Origin: Gemmiger sp. An120
GTDB taxonomy: Bacteria; Bacillota; Clostridia; Oscillospirales; Ruminococcaceae
NCBI RefSeq assembly: GCF_002160955.1
Contig: NZ_NFLN01000004.1
Coordinates: 174,567-238,566, forward strand
DNA length: 64,000 bases
Reading direction: 5' to 3'
Shown piece after piece: positions 8,696 to 17,153 of this stretch. Below the pieces are notes generated by a model. It saw only the letters and a list, made by a program, of their open reading frames with translations, ran no database searches and was not told the DNA's origin. Numbering within the stretch: the stretch's first letter is position 1; every line of letters starts with the position of its first letter. The position numbers and the translations under genes are program-made.

Positions 8696-9778
8696 TTACA
8701 GGGCGCCGCCTGTGCGGGCCCGGCAGATCTGCTCCAGCCGCAGCGCCCGGTTCAGCCGCCGCTCGTGAGCGGCCAGAGCCTCGGGTGTGCGGCATTTATC
8801 CCGGCTTTTGGCAAAGCGGGCCAGGATGGTGGTTTCTTCGCATTCCTGCACCAGCTTGTCCGCCAGGAACACCAGCCCTTCCTCGTTGGGTTCGTGCCAG
8901 TCGTCTCCCTCCTCATGAAGCGCCACCACCGCCGCCAGACGGAAATATCCGCTGCGGCGCAGCAGCCGGGCGGCCGCCTGCGGATGGTGGGGCTGATGGC
9001 GGCACAGATCGTGCAGCAGCGCCGCGGTGCGGACCAGATCCTCGTCCAGCACCAGGCCCGCCGCTGCCAGACGGCGGCAGATCCGCACTGCCACCCGGGC
9101 CACCGTCTCCCCATGCAGCCGGGCGGGTTCCCCCGCGCCGCAGGCCCGCCAGAGCGCCTCGATGGCGGGTGGATCGGGCAACTGGCTGGCCGGTACGCCT
9201 GCCTGCAGGCAGCGCCAGCCCGCCGGGCCGTATTCCACCGCGCAGATACCGCCGTAGGGCAGCGCCAGGCGGCGGTTCTGCCGGTAGGGCAGGCCGGTGA
9301 TCCGGCACAGAAACGCCCGGATCGCCCCGCTGTGGCTGACCACCACCCGTTCCTCCTGCTCGTTCAGCGGCGCGGCGATGGCGGCCAGGGTGCGGCTCAT
9401 GCGGGCCGCTGCCGCCGGGAAGCTCTCCGCCCCCGGCGGCATCAGGGCCTGATTCTCCCCCCGGGCGGCGTACAGTTCCGGGTACTGCGCCCGGATATCG
9501 GCAAACCGCTTGCCGTCCCACTCGCCCATGTCCAGTTCCCGCAGCGCCCGCCGCACCCGGATCTCCCCGTCCGGGCCGGCCAGCAGCCGGGCTGTTTCCC
9601 GGCTGCGGCGCAGGGGGCTGGCATACACCGGGGCGGGCCGCATTCCCTGCACCCAGGCGCGGGCAGCCCGGGCCTGGGCCTGCCCCTCCGCGGTCAGGGG
9701 GCCGTCGGTGCGGCAGCCCGCGCAGAACGAACCCGCCGGTTCCGCCATGGCATGCCGCACCAGATACAGACAGGCCAT
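8696..9778 (-). CDS. Histidine phosphatase - HD domain fusion
   Basis: 360 residues with two hydrolase folds. Residues 1-190 are a histidine phosphatase (phosphoglycerate-mutase-like) domain with the catalytic LVRHA at residues 6-10, SPLRRSRETA, and a second histidine in VVSHSG. Residues about 215-345 form an HD domain with LLHDLC and a downstream VALHEEGDD, the metal-dependent phosphohydrolase pattern. Neither substrate is known. Its place in an operon of molybdenum cofactor genes suggests dephosphorylation of a cofactor precursor or nucleotide, but this is inference. The same fusion next to XdhC and MobA-like genes would need a comparative search. The next downstream gene, XdhC, starts 21 bases after its stop. 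Confidence 0.82.
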   Translation of the reverse strand: MACLYLVRHAMAEPAGSFCAGCRTDGPLTAEGQAQARAARAWVQGMRPAPVYASPLRRSRETARLLAGPDGEIRVRRALRELDMGEWDGKRFADIRAQYPELYAARGENQALMPPGAESFPAAAARMSRTLAAIAAPLNEQEERVVVSHSGAIRAFLCRITGLPYRQNRRLALPYGGICAVEYGPAGWRCLQAGVPASQLPDPPAIEALWRACGAGEPARLHGETVARVAVRICRRLAAAGLVLDEDLVRTAALLHDLCRHQPHHPQAAARLLRRSGYFRLAAVVALHEEGDDWHEPNEEGLVFLADKLVQECEETTILARFAKSRDKCRTPEALAAHERRLNRALRLEQICRARTGGAL

Positions 9779-9794
9779 CCCTCTCCCCTCCGTT

Positions 9795-10718
9795 TCACAG
9801 ACGGCTGCCGAAGTATTTCTCCAGCAGCCTGTCGGTTTGCTGCTTCAGTTCCCGCTGCATGCCCCGGTAAGCGGCCAGAAGCGCCCGGCCTTTTTCGGTA
9901 AGCAGGGTGTAGCCGCCCTCGCTGCCGCCGTTCACCCGGACCACCACCTTCTCCCCCAGTTCTTCCTCCACCCGGTTGAGCATCTTCCAGGCCTTGGTGT
10001 AGGACATGTGCATGGCCTCGCAGGCGGCGCTGATGGTACCGGTCAGATCGATCATTTCCAGCAGCTGGGCGGTGCCGGGGCCAAAGAATAACGTGTCGGT
10101 GCCCAGCACCAGCTGGTTGCGCACCCGGATGTGCCGGTCCCCTTTTTTGTGGAGCAGGGCCTCGTAATCCTGCGGGGTGTCCATGTCCAGTATCGTGCCC
10201 TCGTCCTCTACTTCCACGTCCCGGATGGTCAGGCCCGCCTCCCCGATGGCGCCCCGCAGCCCGTCCTCACCGGAACAGGCAAGCAGCGCGGGCACCACCG
10301 AACGGTGCAGCAGCAGCGGATGGCCGGGCTGCCCGTGATACAACGGGCGGACGCAGTCCCCGCTTTGGGCCAGCAGGGTGCGCACCGTGTCCGGCTGCAC
10401 CAGCGGCACGTCCGCCGGGGTCAGCAGGATCTTCTCGCAACTGTCCCCCATGGCAGCCAGGCCCAGCCGCACCGAATCAAACATTTGGGTCTGGGCAAAC
10501 CGTTCGTTATGTACAAACATAACGCCCGTATGAGCGAGGTGCTCTTGGAGCACCTCGCTTTGATACCCGGTGACCACCAGGATACGGCTTACACCCGCGG
10601 TCTGCAGCACCCGGACCACGTTCCGGATGACCGTTTCCTCCCCCATGGGCAGCAGGGGTTTGAACTCTCCCATGCGGGACGAGATCCCCGCTGCCAGGAT
10701 CACAGCACCATGCGGCAT
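9795..10718 (-). CDS. MobA/MocA-like nucleotidyltransferase fused to ModE-type HTH
   Basis: 307 residues. Residues 1-195 are a MobA/MocA-like NTP transferase with LAAGISSRMGEFKPLLPMG (nucleotide binding) and the metal-binding TPADVPLV; such enzymes attach CMP or GMP to molybdopterin. Residues about 220-305 match the N-terminal winged helix of ModE: LLEMIDLTGTISAACEAM, SYTKAWKMLNRVEEELG, and GGSEGGYTLLTEKG. The protein may therefore link cofactor nucleotide attachment with transcriptional control by molybdenum. No separate molybdate-binding (MopI-like) domain follows, so what signal it senses is unclear. A ModE-like inverted repeat lies before modA in the same block. Confidence 0.88.
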   Translation of the reverse strand: MPHGAVILAAGISSRMGEFKPLLPMGEETVIRNVVRVLQTAGVSRILVVTGYQSEVLQEHLAHTGVMFVHNERFAQTQMFDSVRLGLAAMGDSCEKILLTPADVPLVQPDTVRTLLAQSGDCVRPLYHGQPGHPLLLHRSVVPALLACSGEDGLRGAIGEAGLTIRDVEVEDEGTILDMDTPQDYEALLHKKGDRHIRVRNQLVLGTDTLFFGPGTAQLLEMIDLTGTISAACEAMHMSYTKAWKMLNRVEEELGEKVVVRVNGGSEGGYTLLTEKGRALLAAYRGMQRELKQQTDRLLEKYFGSRL

Positions 10719-10793
10719 ATCGTTTCCTCCGTTTCCAGGCGCGGCAGCCGCGAAGGTTGGCCCTTCGCGGCGCCGGGTATCTCTGATTTTCTG

Positions 10794-12350
10794 TCAGCCC
10801 CGCGGCAGACCGGCCAGGCACTGCCGGAGCAAGGCCTCCATGGCCGCGGGCTTTTCTGTGTTGTTTGCGGTGGGGCAAAGCTGGGGACGGATGGTCTCCA
10901 GCACCGCCGCCGCGTCGGTCTGCGGGTCCAGGGCGGTAATCTCCCGGTGTTCCAGCCGGCGCTCCCCCTGCGCCAGCCGCACCGGAACCGGCGCAATGCC
11001 GCCGAATACCAGCCGGGCGATCTGCACCCGGCCGCCCGCCAGCAGAAACGCGTAGCTCAGGGTGATCTCCCCCTGCCGCAGGCAGCCGCTGTGGAAATCC
11101 CCGCTCATGGGGATCTCCAGCGCCGCGGGCGTTTCCCCGGGCTGGAAGGTCTGCCAGGGCGTGATCTGAGCAAAATAGTCCTGGGCGCGGATGGTGCGCC
11201 GGTCGGTGACAAGGGCGGTTTCCAGCATGTACAGAGCGGTGCAGGCGCTGGAGGCTGCCACCCCCAGGCAGCTGCAGTTCAGGCAGCGGGAGGCCTCCCG
11301 CAGAGCGGATACCTGCTGATCGGCTGCCTGCCAGTCCGCGGGGGGCTGGGTCAGGCCGTAGCGGTCAAAGGTGCAGAAATCGCCGCCCGGTTCCAGGAAA
11401 GACTTGAGACCGAAATCCAGGTTGATGCGGCGGGCCTCCTCCCGGCCCTGCCGGATGGAGTCCAGCACATCCTCCAGATCGTGGCTGCCGGGGCCCTGCA
11501 GATCCAGCGTCAGCGCAAAGGCGGGGCGGTCTGCGGGTGCATCCGGGCTGTCGGGGGTGAACTCCACCCCCATATGGGCCAGGTTCTGCCGGTAGGTTTC
11601 CAGCGGCCCGGCCATAACGCCGGCCAGGTCGGCCCCATAGGGGGCCAGAACATCCGCGGCGGGCTTGTCCCGGAACACCACCACATGGTTGCCCATCCGC
11701 CGCAGGTAATAGGCGGCGGCCAGCGACGCGAGGGTGGGATGGGCCAGGGCGATCCACTTGCGGCTGTCGCCCCGGGGCGGGACAAAGAAGATCTCCGGCT
11801 GGGCGCTGATGGTCTGCCCCATCCAGTGGATGATCCGGTGCACCGCCACCGGCGCGTCCTCAGCGCTGCGCACACAGCCGCCGGTGCACCGGCCGCAGGC
11901 CTGGCAGACCGTATCGGCCATGGGCAGATACTTCATCAGGGTGCGCCGGGCCTCCAGCAGAGAGCCCTCCCGCAGCAGCTGCAGGATACCGGGCAGATCC
12001 GCCGAAAGCGGACAGACCGCCTGGCACCGGGGACTGGCCGGGCTGCGGCCGCCCAGCACCGATACTTCGGCGGGGCCGCCCTCCCGGATGGCGGGGCAGG
12101 TGCTGCCGCCGTCCCGCAGACAGGGTTCGCCCTGGCCCCGGCAGGGGCAGAGCAGATCCTGCCGCAGCAGGTCAGCCGCTGTTTCGCTGCCGGCAAGCAG
12201 GCCCGCCTGCCGGTCCAGAGCCAGACCCTGGGCTACGGCGGGGGCTTCCTGGCGCAGCAGGGGCGACGCCAGCAGTTCGTCCACTGTTGTGTCCCCGCTG
12301 ATCCGGAGCACATCGTCCAGCGGGGTGATCCCGCCGCTTGGTTGTTGCAT
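10794..12350 (-). CDS. Degenerate paralogue of the adjacent FAD/GltD-like subunit
   Basis: 518 residues, clearly related to the 783-residue protein encoded just upstream but reduced. Shared blocks: RCLNCSCLGVAASSACTALYM (here) against RCMNCGCYSVNASDMATVM, LVFGGIAPVPVRL against LVAGGIAPVPVRL, and TLASLAAAYYLRRMGNHVVVF against PAGLTAAYYLRKAGHSVTIY. The dinucleotide-binding GGGPAG is replaced by AHPTLAS, the N-terminal FAD motif GGTDLL is absent, and the second Rossmann domain is missing. Cysteine clusters survive (CQACGRCTGGC and others). It is intact and in frame, so it may be a catalytically dead structural or electron-transfer partner rather than a decayed gene. Function unknown. Confidence 0.75.
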   Translation of the reverse strand: MQQPSGGITPLDDVLRISGDTTVDELLASPLLRQEAPAVAQGLALDRQAGLLAGSETAADLLRQDLLCPCRGQGEPCLRDGGSTCPAIREGGPAEVSVLGGRSPASPRCQAVCPLSADLPGILQLLREGSLLEARRTLMKYLPMADTVCQACGRCTGGCVRSAEDAPVAVHRIIHWMGQTISAQPEIFFVPPRGDSRKWIALAHPTLASLAAAYYLRRMGNHVVVFRDKPAADVLAPYGADLAGVMAGPLETYRQNLAHMGVEFTPDSPDAPADRPAFALTLDLQGPGSHDLEDVLDSIRQGREEARRINLDFGLKSFLEPGGDFCTFDRYGLTQPPADWQAADQQVSALREASRCLNCSCLGVAASSACTALYMLETALVTDRRTIRAQDYFAQITPWQTFQPGETPAALEIPMSGDFHSGCLRQGEITLSYAFLLAGGRVQIARLVFGGIAPVPVRLAQGERRLEHREITALDPQTDAAAVLETIRPQLCPTANNTEKPAAMEALLRQCLAGLPRG

Positions 12351-12495
12351 AGTGTTTCCTCTCTTTATTGCCCGAATTGCACCGAAAGGGCTCCGGCCCG
12401 GGCACTGGCCCGCCGGAACCCTGTTCTTTTTGCCCGGTGCGAAAAACAGCCGTTCGGGGCGGCCGGTTTACGCCGGCCGTCCCGAACCGATCTGT

Positions 12496-14847
12496 TTACA
12501 GTTCCAAAGAACGTACGATCTGGGCTTTGACTTCCTGCAGTTTGTAGGCGTTTTCCTTCATGGGCTGGGCGTCCTTCATCGCGGCGGCGAAGGCTTCCTG
12601 CGCCAGCTCAGCGGATTTCTTCTTGCCGATGAGCACCTGCTCGGCAGCGGTCAGACGGACCGGTACCGGCGCGATACCGCCAGCCACCAGACGGGCGTCC
12701 ACGATCACGCCGTCCTCCTCTTTGTAGGCGTAGGCCAGAGCGGTGACGGCAAAGTCGATGGCTTCGCGCAGACGCATCTTCAGATAGCCGGTGCGGTAGC
12801 CGGGCATCTTGGGCACCTGGATCTCGGTGACCAGCTCGCCGGGCTTCAGCTGATCCACGGAGTGCATCACGCTGAAGAAGTCGGCCGCCTTGAAGGTCTG
12901 CTCGGTGGTGTGGATCTCGGCGTCCAGCGCCACCATCACGGTGGCCATATCGGAGGCGTTGACCGAGTAGCAGCCGCAGTTCATGCAGCGGCCGGCCTCG
13001 GCGCGGGCTTCTTCCATGGTCAGGCTGGTGGAGTCTTCCTTGTCCAGGCAGCGCTCGGCCACCGGGGTGTCCTTCTCCACAGCGCCCTTGGTGATGTAGA
13101 TGCGCTCGGCATCGAACTTGGTGAAGCCCTTGTCGCGGGCGGGAACTTCCGGCTCAAAGCCCATGTAGCGGCTCATGCTGCGGGCCGCGATACCGCCGTC
13201 GCGGATGGCCTTGATGGCAACCGACGGGCCGTAGGCCGCGTCGCCGCCGGCGTAAATGCCGGGGGCCCGGGTATCCCGGTGCTCGCCAACCTCGATCAGG
13301 CCGCGGGCGCTCTTGAGCTCTTCCCGGTACTTCTCGCCCAGGAAGTCGATGTCCACCTTCTGGCCGGTAGCCAGGATGATGCAGTCGGAGGAGAAGACGC
13401 GGGTCTCCTCACCGTAGCTGGGATTGAAGCGGCCGGACTCGTCGCGGACCGACAGGCACTTCATGCTCTCCAGGCCGGTGATCTTGCCGTCGGCGCCGGT
13501 GATGACCTTCTTCAGGCCCCAGCCGTTGAAGATCTCCACGCCTTCTTCCTCGGCGCGGGCGATTTCCTCGGCGGAGGCGGGCATCTCATCCCGCTGCTCC
13601 AGGCAGACCAGCTTGACCTTCTGCGCGCCCAGGCGCACGGCGGTCAGGGCCACGTCCATGGCCACGTTGCCGCCGCCGCAGACCAGCACTTCCTTGCCGA
13701 TCTGCTTGGTCATGAACTTCTTGACCTCTACCAGGAAGTTCAGGCCGAACTGGGTCAGGCTCTCGCCGTCGATGCCCAGGATCGGCTGTTTCCAGGCGCC
13801 GGTATCCAGGAAGACGGTGTCGCTGGCGGACTTGATCTCTTCCAGGGTGATGTCCTTGCCAACCTCGGTGTTGTTCTTGATGACCACGCCCATCCCGACG
13901 ATCGCCTTGACCAGATCCCGCACATAGTGCTTGGGCAGGCGGTACTCGGGGATGCCGTACATCATTACGCCGCCGGCCTCTTCCATTTTCTCATAAATGG
14001 TGACCGAATGTCCCGCTTTTCTTAAATAATAGGCCGCGGTCAGGCCGGCAGGGCCGCCGCCCACGATGGAAACCTTCTTGCCGGTCTCCTGGGCGGGCGC
14101 GGGATAGAACTTGTCGGCATGGGCCAGGATGTAGTCGCCCAGGGCCCGTTCCACCGAATGGATGCTGACCGAATCACCGTGCTGGCACTGGTTGCACTTG
14201 GTCTGGCAGGTGTGGGGGCAGACGCGGGCGGTCAGCATGGGCATGGGGTTGACACGCAGGATGATCTCCGCGGCGCCGTCCCAGTCGTTGGCCCGGATCT
14301 TTTCCATGTAGGCGGGGATGTCGGTGCCGGCGGGGCACTCGGTGGAGCAGGCGTTGTGGCCAGTATGCATACCGCCCATGATGGAGTGGTACTGGTTGCG
14401 GCCCTGGATGGCGTAGCACTCGTCGCCGCCTTTACGGGCGCAGAGCAGCTTGCCGCCCACCGCATCGGGGTAGCGGTAGTACCAGCAGCGCACGTCCTGG
14501 CACAGGTTGCCGCCCACGGTGGCGGAGTTGCGGATGATGGGGGTGGCCACGCTGTGGGCCGCCTCGGCAACCGCCTTCAGCTCACCGGTAAAGGCATCGG
14601 ACTTCTCCACATCGGCCAGGGTGGTCAGCGCGCCCATGGCTACCTTGTCGCCCATATCGCGGATGTAGGCCGCGTCGGGGATGGTCTTCAGGTTGACCAC
14701 CAGGCTGGGGTAGTTGGGGAGGATATTCGTTTTCAGGGTGCCCAGCAGGTCGGTGCCGCCGGCAATGGGCTGGCTGTATTTGGCGGCCTGCAGTTCCTGC
14801 GCGGCCTGCTCAAAGCTGGCTGCGTTGCTGTGTTCAAAGTTTTTCAT
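12496..14847 (-). CDS. Molybdenum hydroxylase FAD subunit with inserted GltD-like NAD(P)H oxidoreductase
   Basis: 783 residues. The first 170 are a CoxM/HcrB-type FAD domain: AGGTDLLGTLKT, ATPIIRNSATVGGNLCQDVRCWYYR, and a cysteine loop ending IMGGMHTGHNACSTEC. There it is interrupted by about 470 residues of GltD-like flavoprotein: Fe-S cysteines in CPHTCQTKCNQC, FAD site IVGGGPAGLTAAYYL, NAD(P) site LVCGGGNVAMDVAL, and ATGQKVDIDFLG/GGDAAYGPSVAIKAI. The FAD domain resumes at about residue 625 with RCMNCGCYSVNASDMATV and ends in the usual C-terminal domain. It should pass electrons between the hydroxylase and NAD(P)(H). The stop of the large subunit gene overlaps its start by 4 bases. Confidence 0.9.
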   Translation of the reverse strand: MKNFEHSNAASFEQAAQELQAAKYSQPIAGGTDLLGTLKTNILPNYPSLVVNLKTIPDAAYIRDMGDKVAMGALTTLADVEKSDAFTGELKAVAEAAHSVATPIIRNSATVGGNLCQDVRCWYYRYPDAVGGKLLCARKGGDECYAIQGRNQYHSIMGGMHTGHNACSTECPAGTDIPAYMEKIRANDWDGAAEIILRVNPMPMLTARVCPHTCQTKCNQCQHGDSVSIHSVERALGDYILAHADKFYPAPAQETGKKVSIVGGGPAGLTAAYYLRKAGHSVTIYEKMEEAGGVMMYGIPEYRLPKHYVRDLVKAIVGMGVVIKNNTEVGKDITLEEIKSASDTVFLDTGAWKQPILGIDGESLTQFGLNFLVEVKKFMTKQIGKEVLVCGGGNVAMDVALTAVRLGAQKVKLVCLEQRDEMPASAEEIARAEEEGVEIFNGWGLKKVITGADGKITGLESMKCLSVRDESGRFNPSYGEETRVFSSDCIILATGQKVDIDFLGEKYREELKSARGLIEVGEHRDTRAPGIYAGGDAAYGPSVAIKAIRDGGIAARSMSRYMGFEPEVPARDKGFTKFDAERIYITKGAVEKDTPVAERCLDKEDSTSLTMEEARAEAGRCMNCGCYSVNASDMATVMVALDAEIHTTEQTFKAADFFSVMHSVDQLKPGELVTEIQVPKMPGYRTGYLKMRLREAIDFAVTALAYAYKEEDGVIVDARLVAGGIAPVPVRLTAAEQVLIGKKKSAELAQEAFAAAMKDAQPMKENAYKLQEVKAQIVRSLEL

Positions 14848-17153
14848 TCTACAAGACCTCCTTTGGCCTTACCCAGCGCATTCAGAATCTTGTCCGGGGT
14901 GGCGGGATACTCGTTGATCTCCGCGCCGCCGATGGCGTTCTCAATGGCCATCAGCACAGCGGCGGGACCGGCCGCGCCGGTGATCTCGCCGATGCCGATC
15001 GCACCGTAGGGATTGGCCGTGGGCCAGACGGATTCCAGAACCGCCGTATCGAACTTGGGCAGTTCGTTGAACGGCCGCCACTTGTAGTCGATCATGTTGT
15101 GGGTCATGACACGGCCGATGACCGGATCCAGCACCATCTCTTCCAGATGGCCGGTATCCATGCCGGCGGAGCCCAGGCCGCCCTCAAACTGCATCTTCAA
15201 TTCCAGCGGGTTGATGATGCGGCCCACGTCGGAGGCGCTCAGCGCGTCGGTGATCTTGGCCAGACCGGTCTCCAGATCGACCTCGACCTCCACAAAGTTC
15301 ATCACGCAGTTGTTGTGGTTGAAGTCGCCCTTGACCACGCCCTCACCGGTGATGGAGTAGTACATGGGGCAGATGGCGATCCAGGGCAGGCAAACGGAGG
15401 GATCGTCCTTGCGGAAGACCATCAGATCCTTGGTATCCAGATCCTCGGCGGAGCAGCCCATCTTCTCGGCGGCCTCTTCCAGCAGCTTCTGGCGGGCGGC
15501 CTTGGCGGCATCGCCCACGGCGCCGCCGGCGGTGATGGTCTCACGGGAACCGGCCGCGCCGAAGTCGGCGGGATCGGTACGGGTATCGGAGGAGTTGATG
15601 GTGACGTTCTCCAGAGGAACGTTCAGGATCTCCGCGGCGATCTTGGCCAGGGCCAGGCGCTGGCCGTTGCCGAACTGGGACACGGCGCAGTGCACCATGA
15701 CCTGGTCGTTCTCCAGACGCACATAGGCGAAGGTCTCGTCGCTCTGGGGGTCGCCGCTGCTGTGCAGGCTGAAGCCCACACCGTAGGCCTTATTGCCTTC
15801 CACGCGGCTGGGCACGCCCCAGCCCTTCCAGCGGTCGAACCAGTGGAACTTCTCCGCCGCCACGTCAAAGCACTTGTCGTAGTTGATGACCGGGTTGCTG
15901 TACTTGTGGCCGGTACGCCAGTAGTACTGATCGCCCGCCTGGCAGAAGTTCTTCTTATAGAAGGTAACCGGATCCATGTCGATCTGGCGCAGAGCACGGG
16001 TCAGCAGGTGCAGCGCGCAGGCTTTCAGTTCCTGGCCGCCGAAGCCGCGGGCGATACCCACGGGGATCTTGTTGGAGACGACCACCTTGGCCTCGATGTC
16101 CCAGTTGGGGCACTTGTTCAGGGCAATGTGCAGCTCGCCCAGACCCTCGGCCACCTGGCCCTGGGTCAGCTCGGAGCCCGCACCGGTACCAACCAGCCAG
16201 TCACCCTTCAGGGCCTTGATGCGGCCGTCCTTGGTGATGCCGATCTTGCCGATGAACTTGTTGTCCAGACGGCGTTCGTAGAACAGCAGGTGCTCTTCCT
16301 TGGTCAGGGCGTACTTGACGGTAACGCCGGTCACCTTGGCCAGGGCCACGGTGAGCATGGTGATGTAGCCCAGGGCGTCCTTGTTGCCGTAGCTGCCGCC
16401 CACGTTGGGGGTGGTGACGTTGATGTGCGCGCCGATGGTGTAGGCCAGCGGACGGCAGACCATGTTGGGGCCCTGGGAAGACGCCCACACGTTCACATGG
16501 GTGTCATCGTCCCAGCCGGCGGCCACAAAGGGGCTTTCCGGCGCGCCGGGGAAGGTCCAGGTATAGGCAACCTTGCCCTCCACGACCACGTCGCTCTCGG
16601 CAAAGCCCTGTTCCACGTTGCCGTCCTGGATCTTATAGAACGGAGGATCGTTGCCCTCGAACCAGCTGCCCGGAGGCAGGCAGTTGCGCTCATAGTGATA
16701 GCCCTTGGACTCGATGTTGTCCTCGGCCCGGTAAACTTCGGGCGCGCCGGGCTTGGTGGCGTCCTCCACGTCGTAGACGGGAGGCAGCTGCCGGTATTCC
16801 ACATGGATCAGTTCCAGCGCCTGTTCGGCGATCTGGGCGTTCTCCGCAGCCACGGCGGCCACCGGATCGCCCACGAAACGCAGATGCTGGCTCATGACCG
16901 GGCGGTGCGCGGGCACGCCGGTCTTCCAGTCGGGAGCGTTCTTATAGGTCATGACGCCGCACACGCCGGGCAGCTTCTCGGCCTCGGAGGTGTCGATGGA
17001 CACGATCTCCGCATGGGGATAGGGGCTGTGCAGCACCTTGGCAACATAGCAGTTCTTGATGGGAAGGTCATCGCAATACAGGGCCTTGCCCGTGACGATG
17101 GCGCGGCCGTCCTGACGGCGGCGTACCTTGCCGATATGACGGAATTCGCTCAT
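14844..17153 (-). CDS. Molybdenum hydroxylase large (molybdopterin-binding) subunit, XdhA/CoxL-like
   Basis: 769 residues, the catalytic subunit of a xanthine-dehydrogenase-family enzyme that hydroxylates an unknown substrate with water as oxygen source. Seen: ASSQGPNMVCRPLAYTIG and NVGGSYGNKD (cofactor contacts), ARGFGGQELKACALH (the conserved arginine loop), TITAGGAVGDAAK, and GIGEITGAAGPAAVLMAIENA, which carries the catalytic glutamate of the family. The CoxL-specific Cys-Ser-Arg loop is not apparent, arguing against CO dehydrogenase. Residues QGP in place of the usual TQ.P suggest a substrate class distinct from classical xanthine dehydrogenase. Both flanking genes overlap it by 4 bases, fitting an obligate three-subunit complex. 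Confidence 0.93.
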   Translation of the reverse strand: MSEFRHIGKVRRRQDGRAIVTGKALYCDDLPIKNCYVAKVLHSPYPHAEIVSIDTSEAEKLPGVCGVMTYKNAPDWKTGVPAHRPVMSQHLRFVGDPVAAVAAENAQIAEQALELIHVEYRQLPPVYDVEDATKPGAPEVYRAEDNIESKGYHYERNCLPPGSWFEGNDPPFYKIQDGNVEQGFAESDVVVEGKVAYTWTFPGAPESPFVAAGWDDDTHVNVWASSQGPNMVCRPLAYTIGAHINVTTPNVGGSYGNKDALGYITMLTVALAKVTGVTVKYALTKEEHLLFYERRLDNKFIGKIGITKDGRIKALKGDWLVGTGAGSELTQGQVAEGLGELHIALNKCPNWDIEAKVVVSNKIPVGIARGFGGQELKACALHLLTRALRQIDMDPVTFYKKNFCQAGDQYYWRTGHKYSNPVINYDKCFDVAAEKFHWFDRWKGWGVPSRVEGNKAYGVGFSLHSSGDPQSDETFAYVRLENDQVMVHCAVSQFGNGQRLALAKIAAEILNVPLENVTINSSDTRTDPADFGAAGSRETITAGGAVGDAAKAARQKLLEEAAEKMGCSAEDLDTKDLMVFRKDDPSVCLPWIAICPMYYSITGEGVVKGDFNHNNCVMNFVEVEVDLETGLAKITDALSASDVGRIINPLELKMQFEGGLGSAGMDTGHLEEMVLDPVIGRVMTHNMIDYKWRPFNELPKFDTAVLESVWPTANPYGAIGIGEITGAAGPAAVLMAIENAIGGAEINEYPATPDKILNALGKAKGGLVE

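Noticed and set aside
7118..12530. Several long plus-strand open frames opposite the cofactor genes
   Set aside because: Pro/Arg/Gln-rich shadows of the minus-strand operon without family motifs.
14844..17153. Selenocysteine-containing or CO dehydrogenase large subunit
   Set aside because: No in-frame TGA and no CoxL-type active-site Cys loop were seen; selD or yqeB/yqeC-type genes are not nearby.
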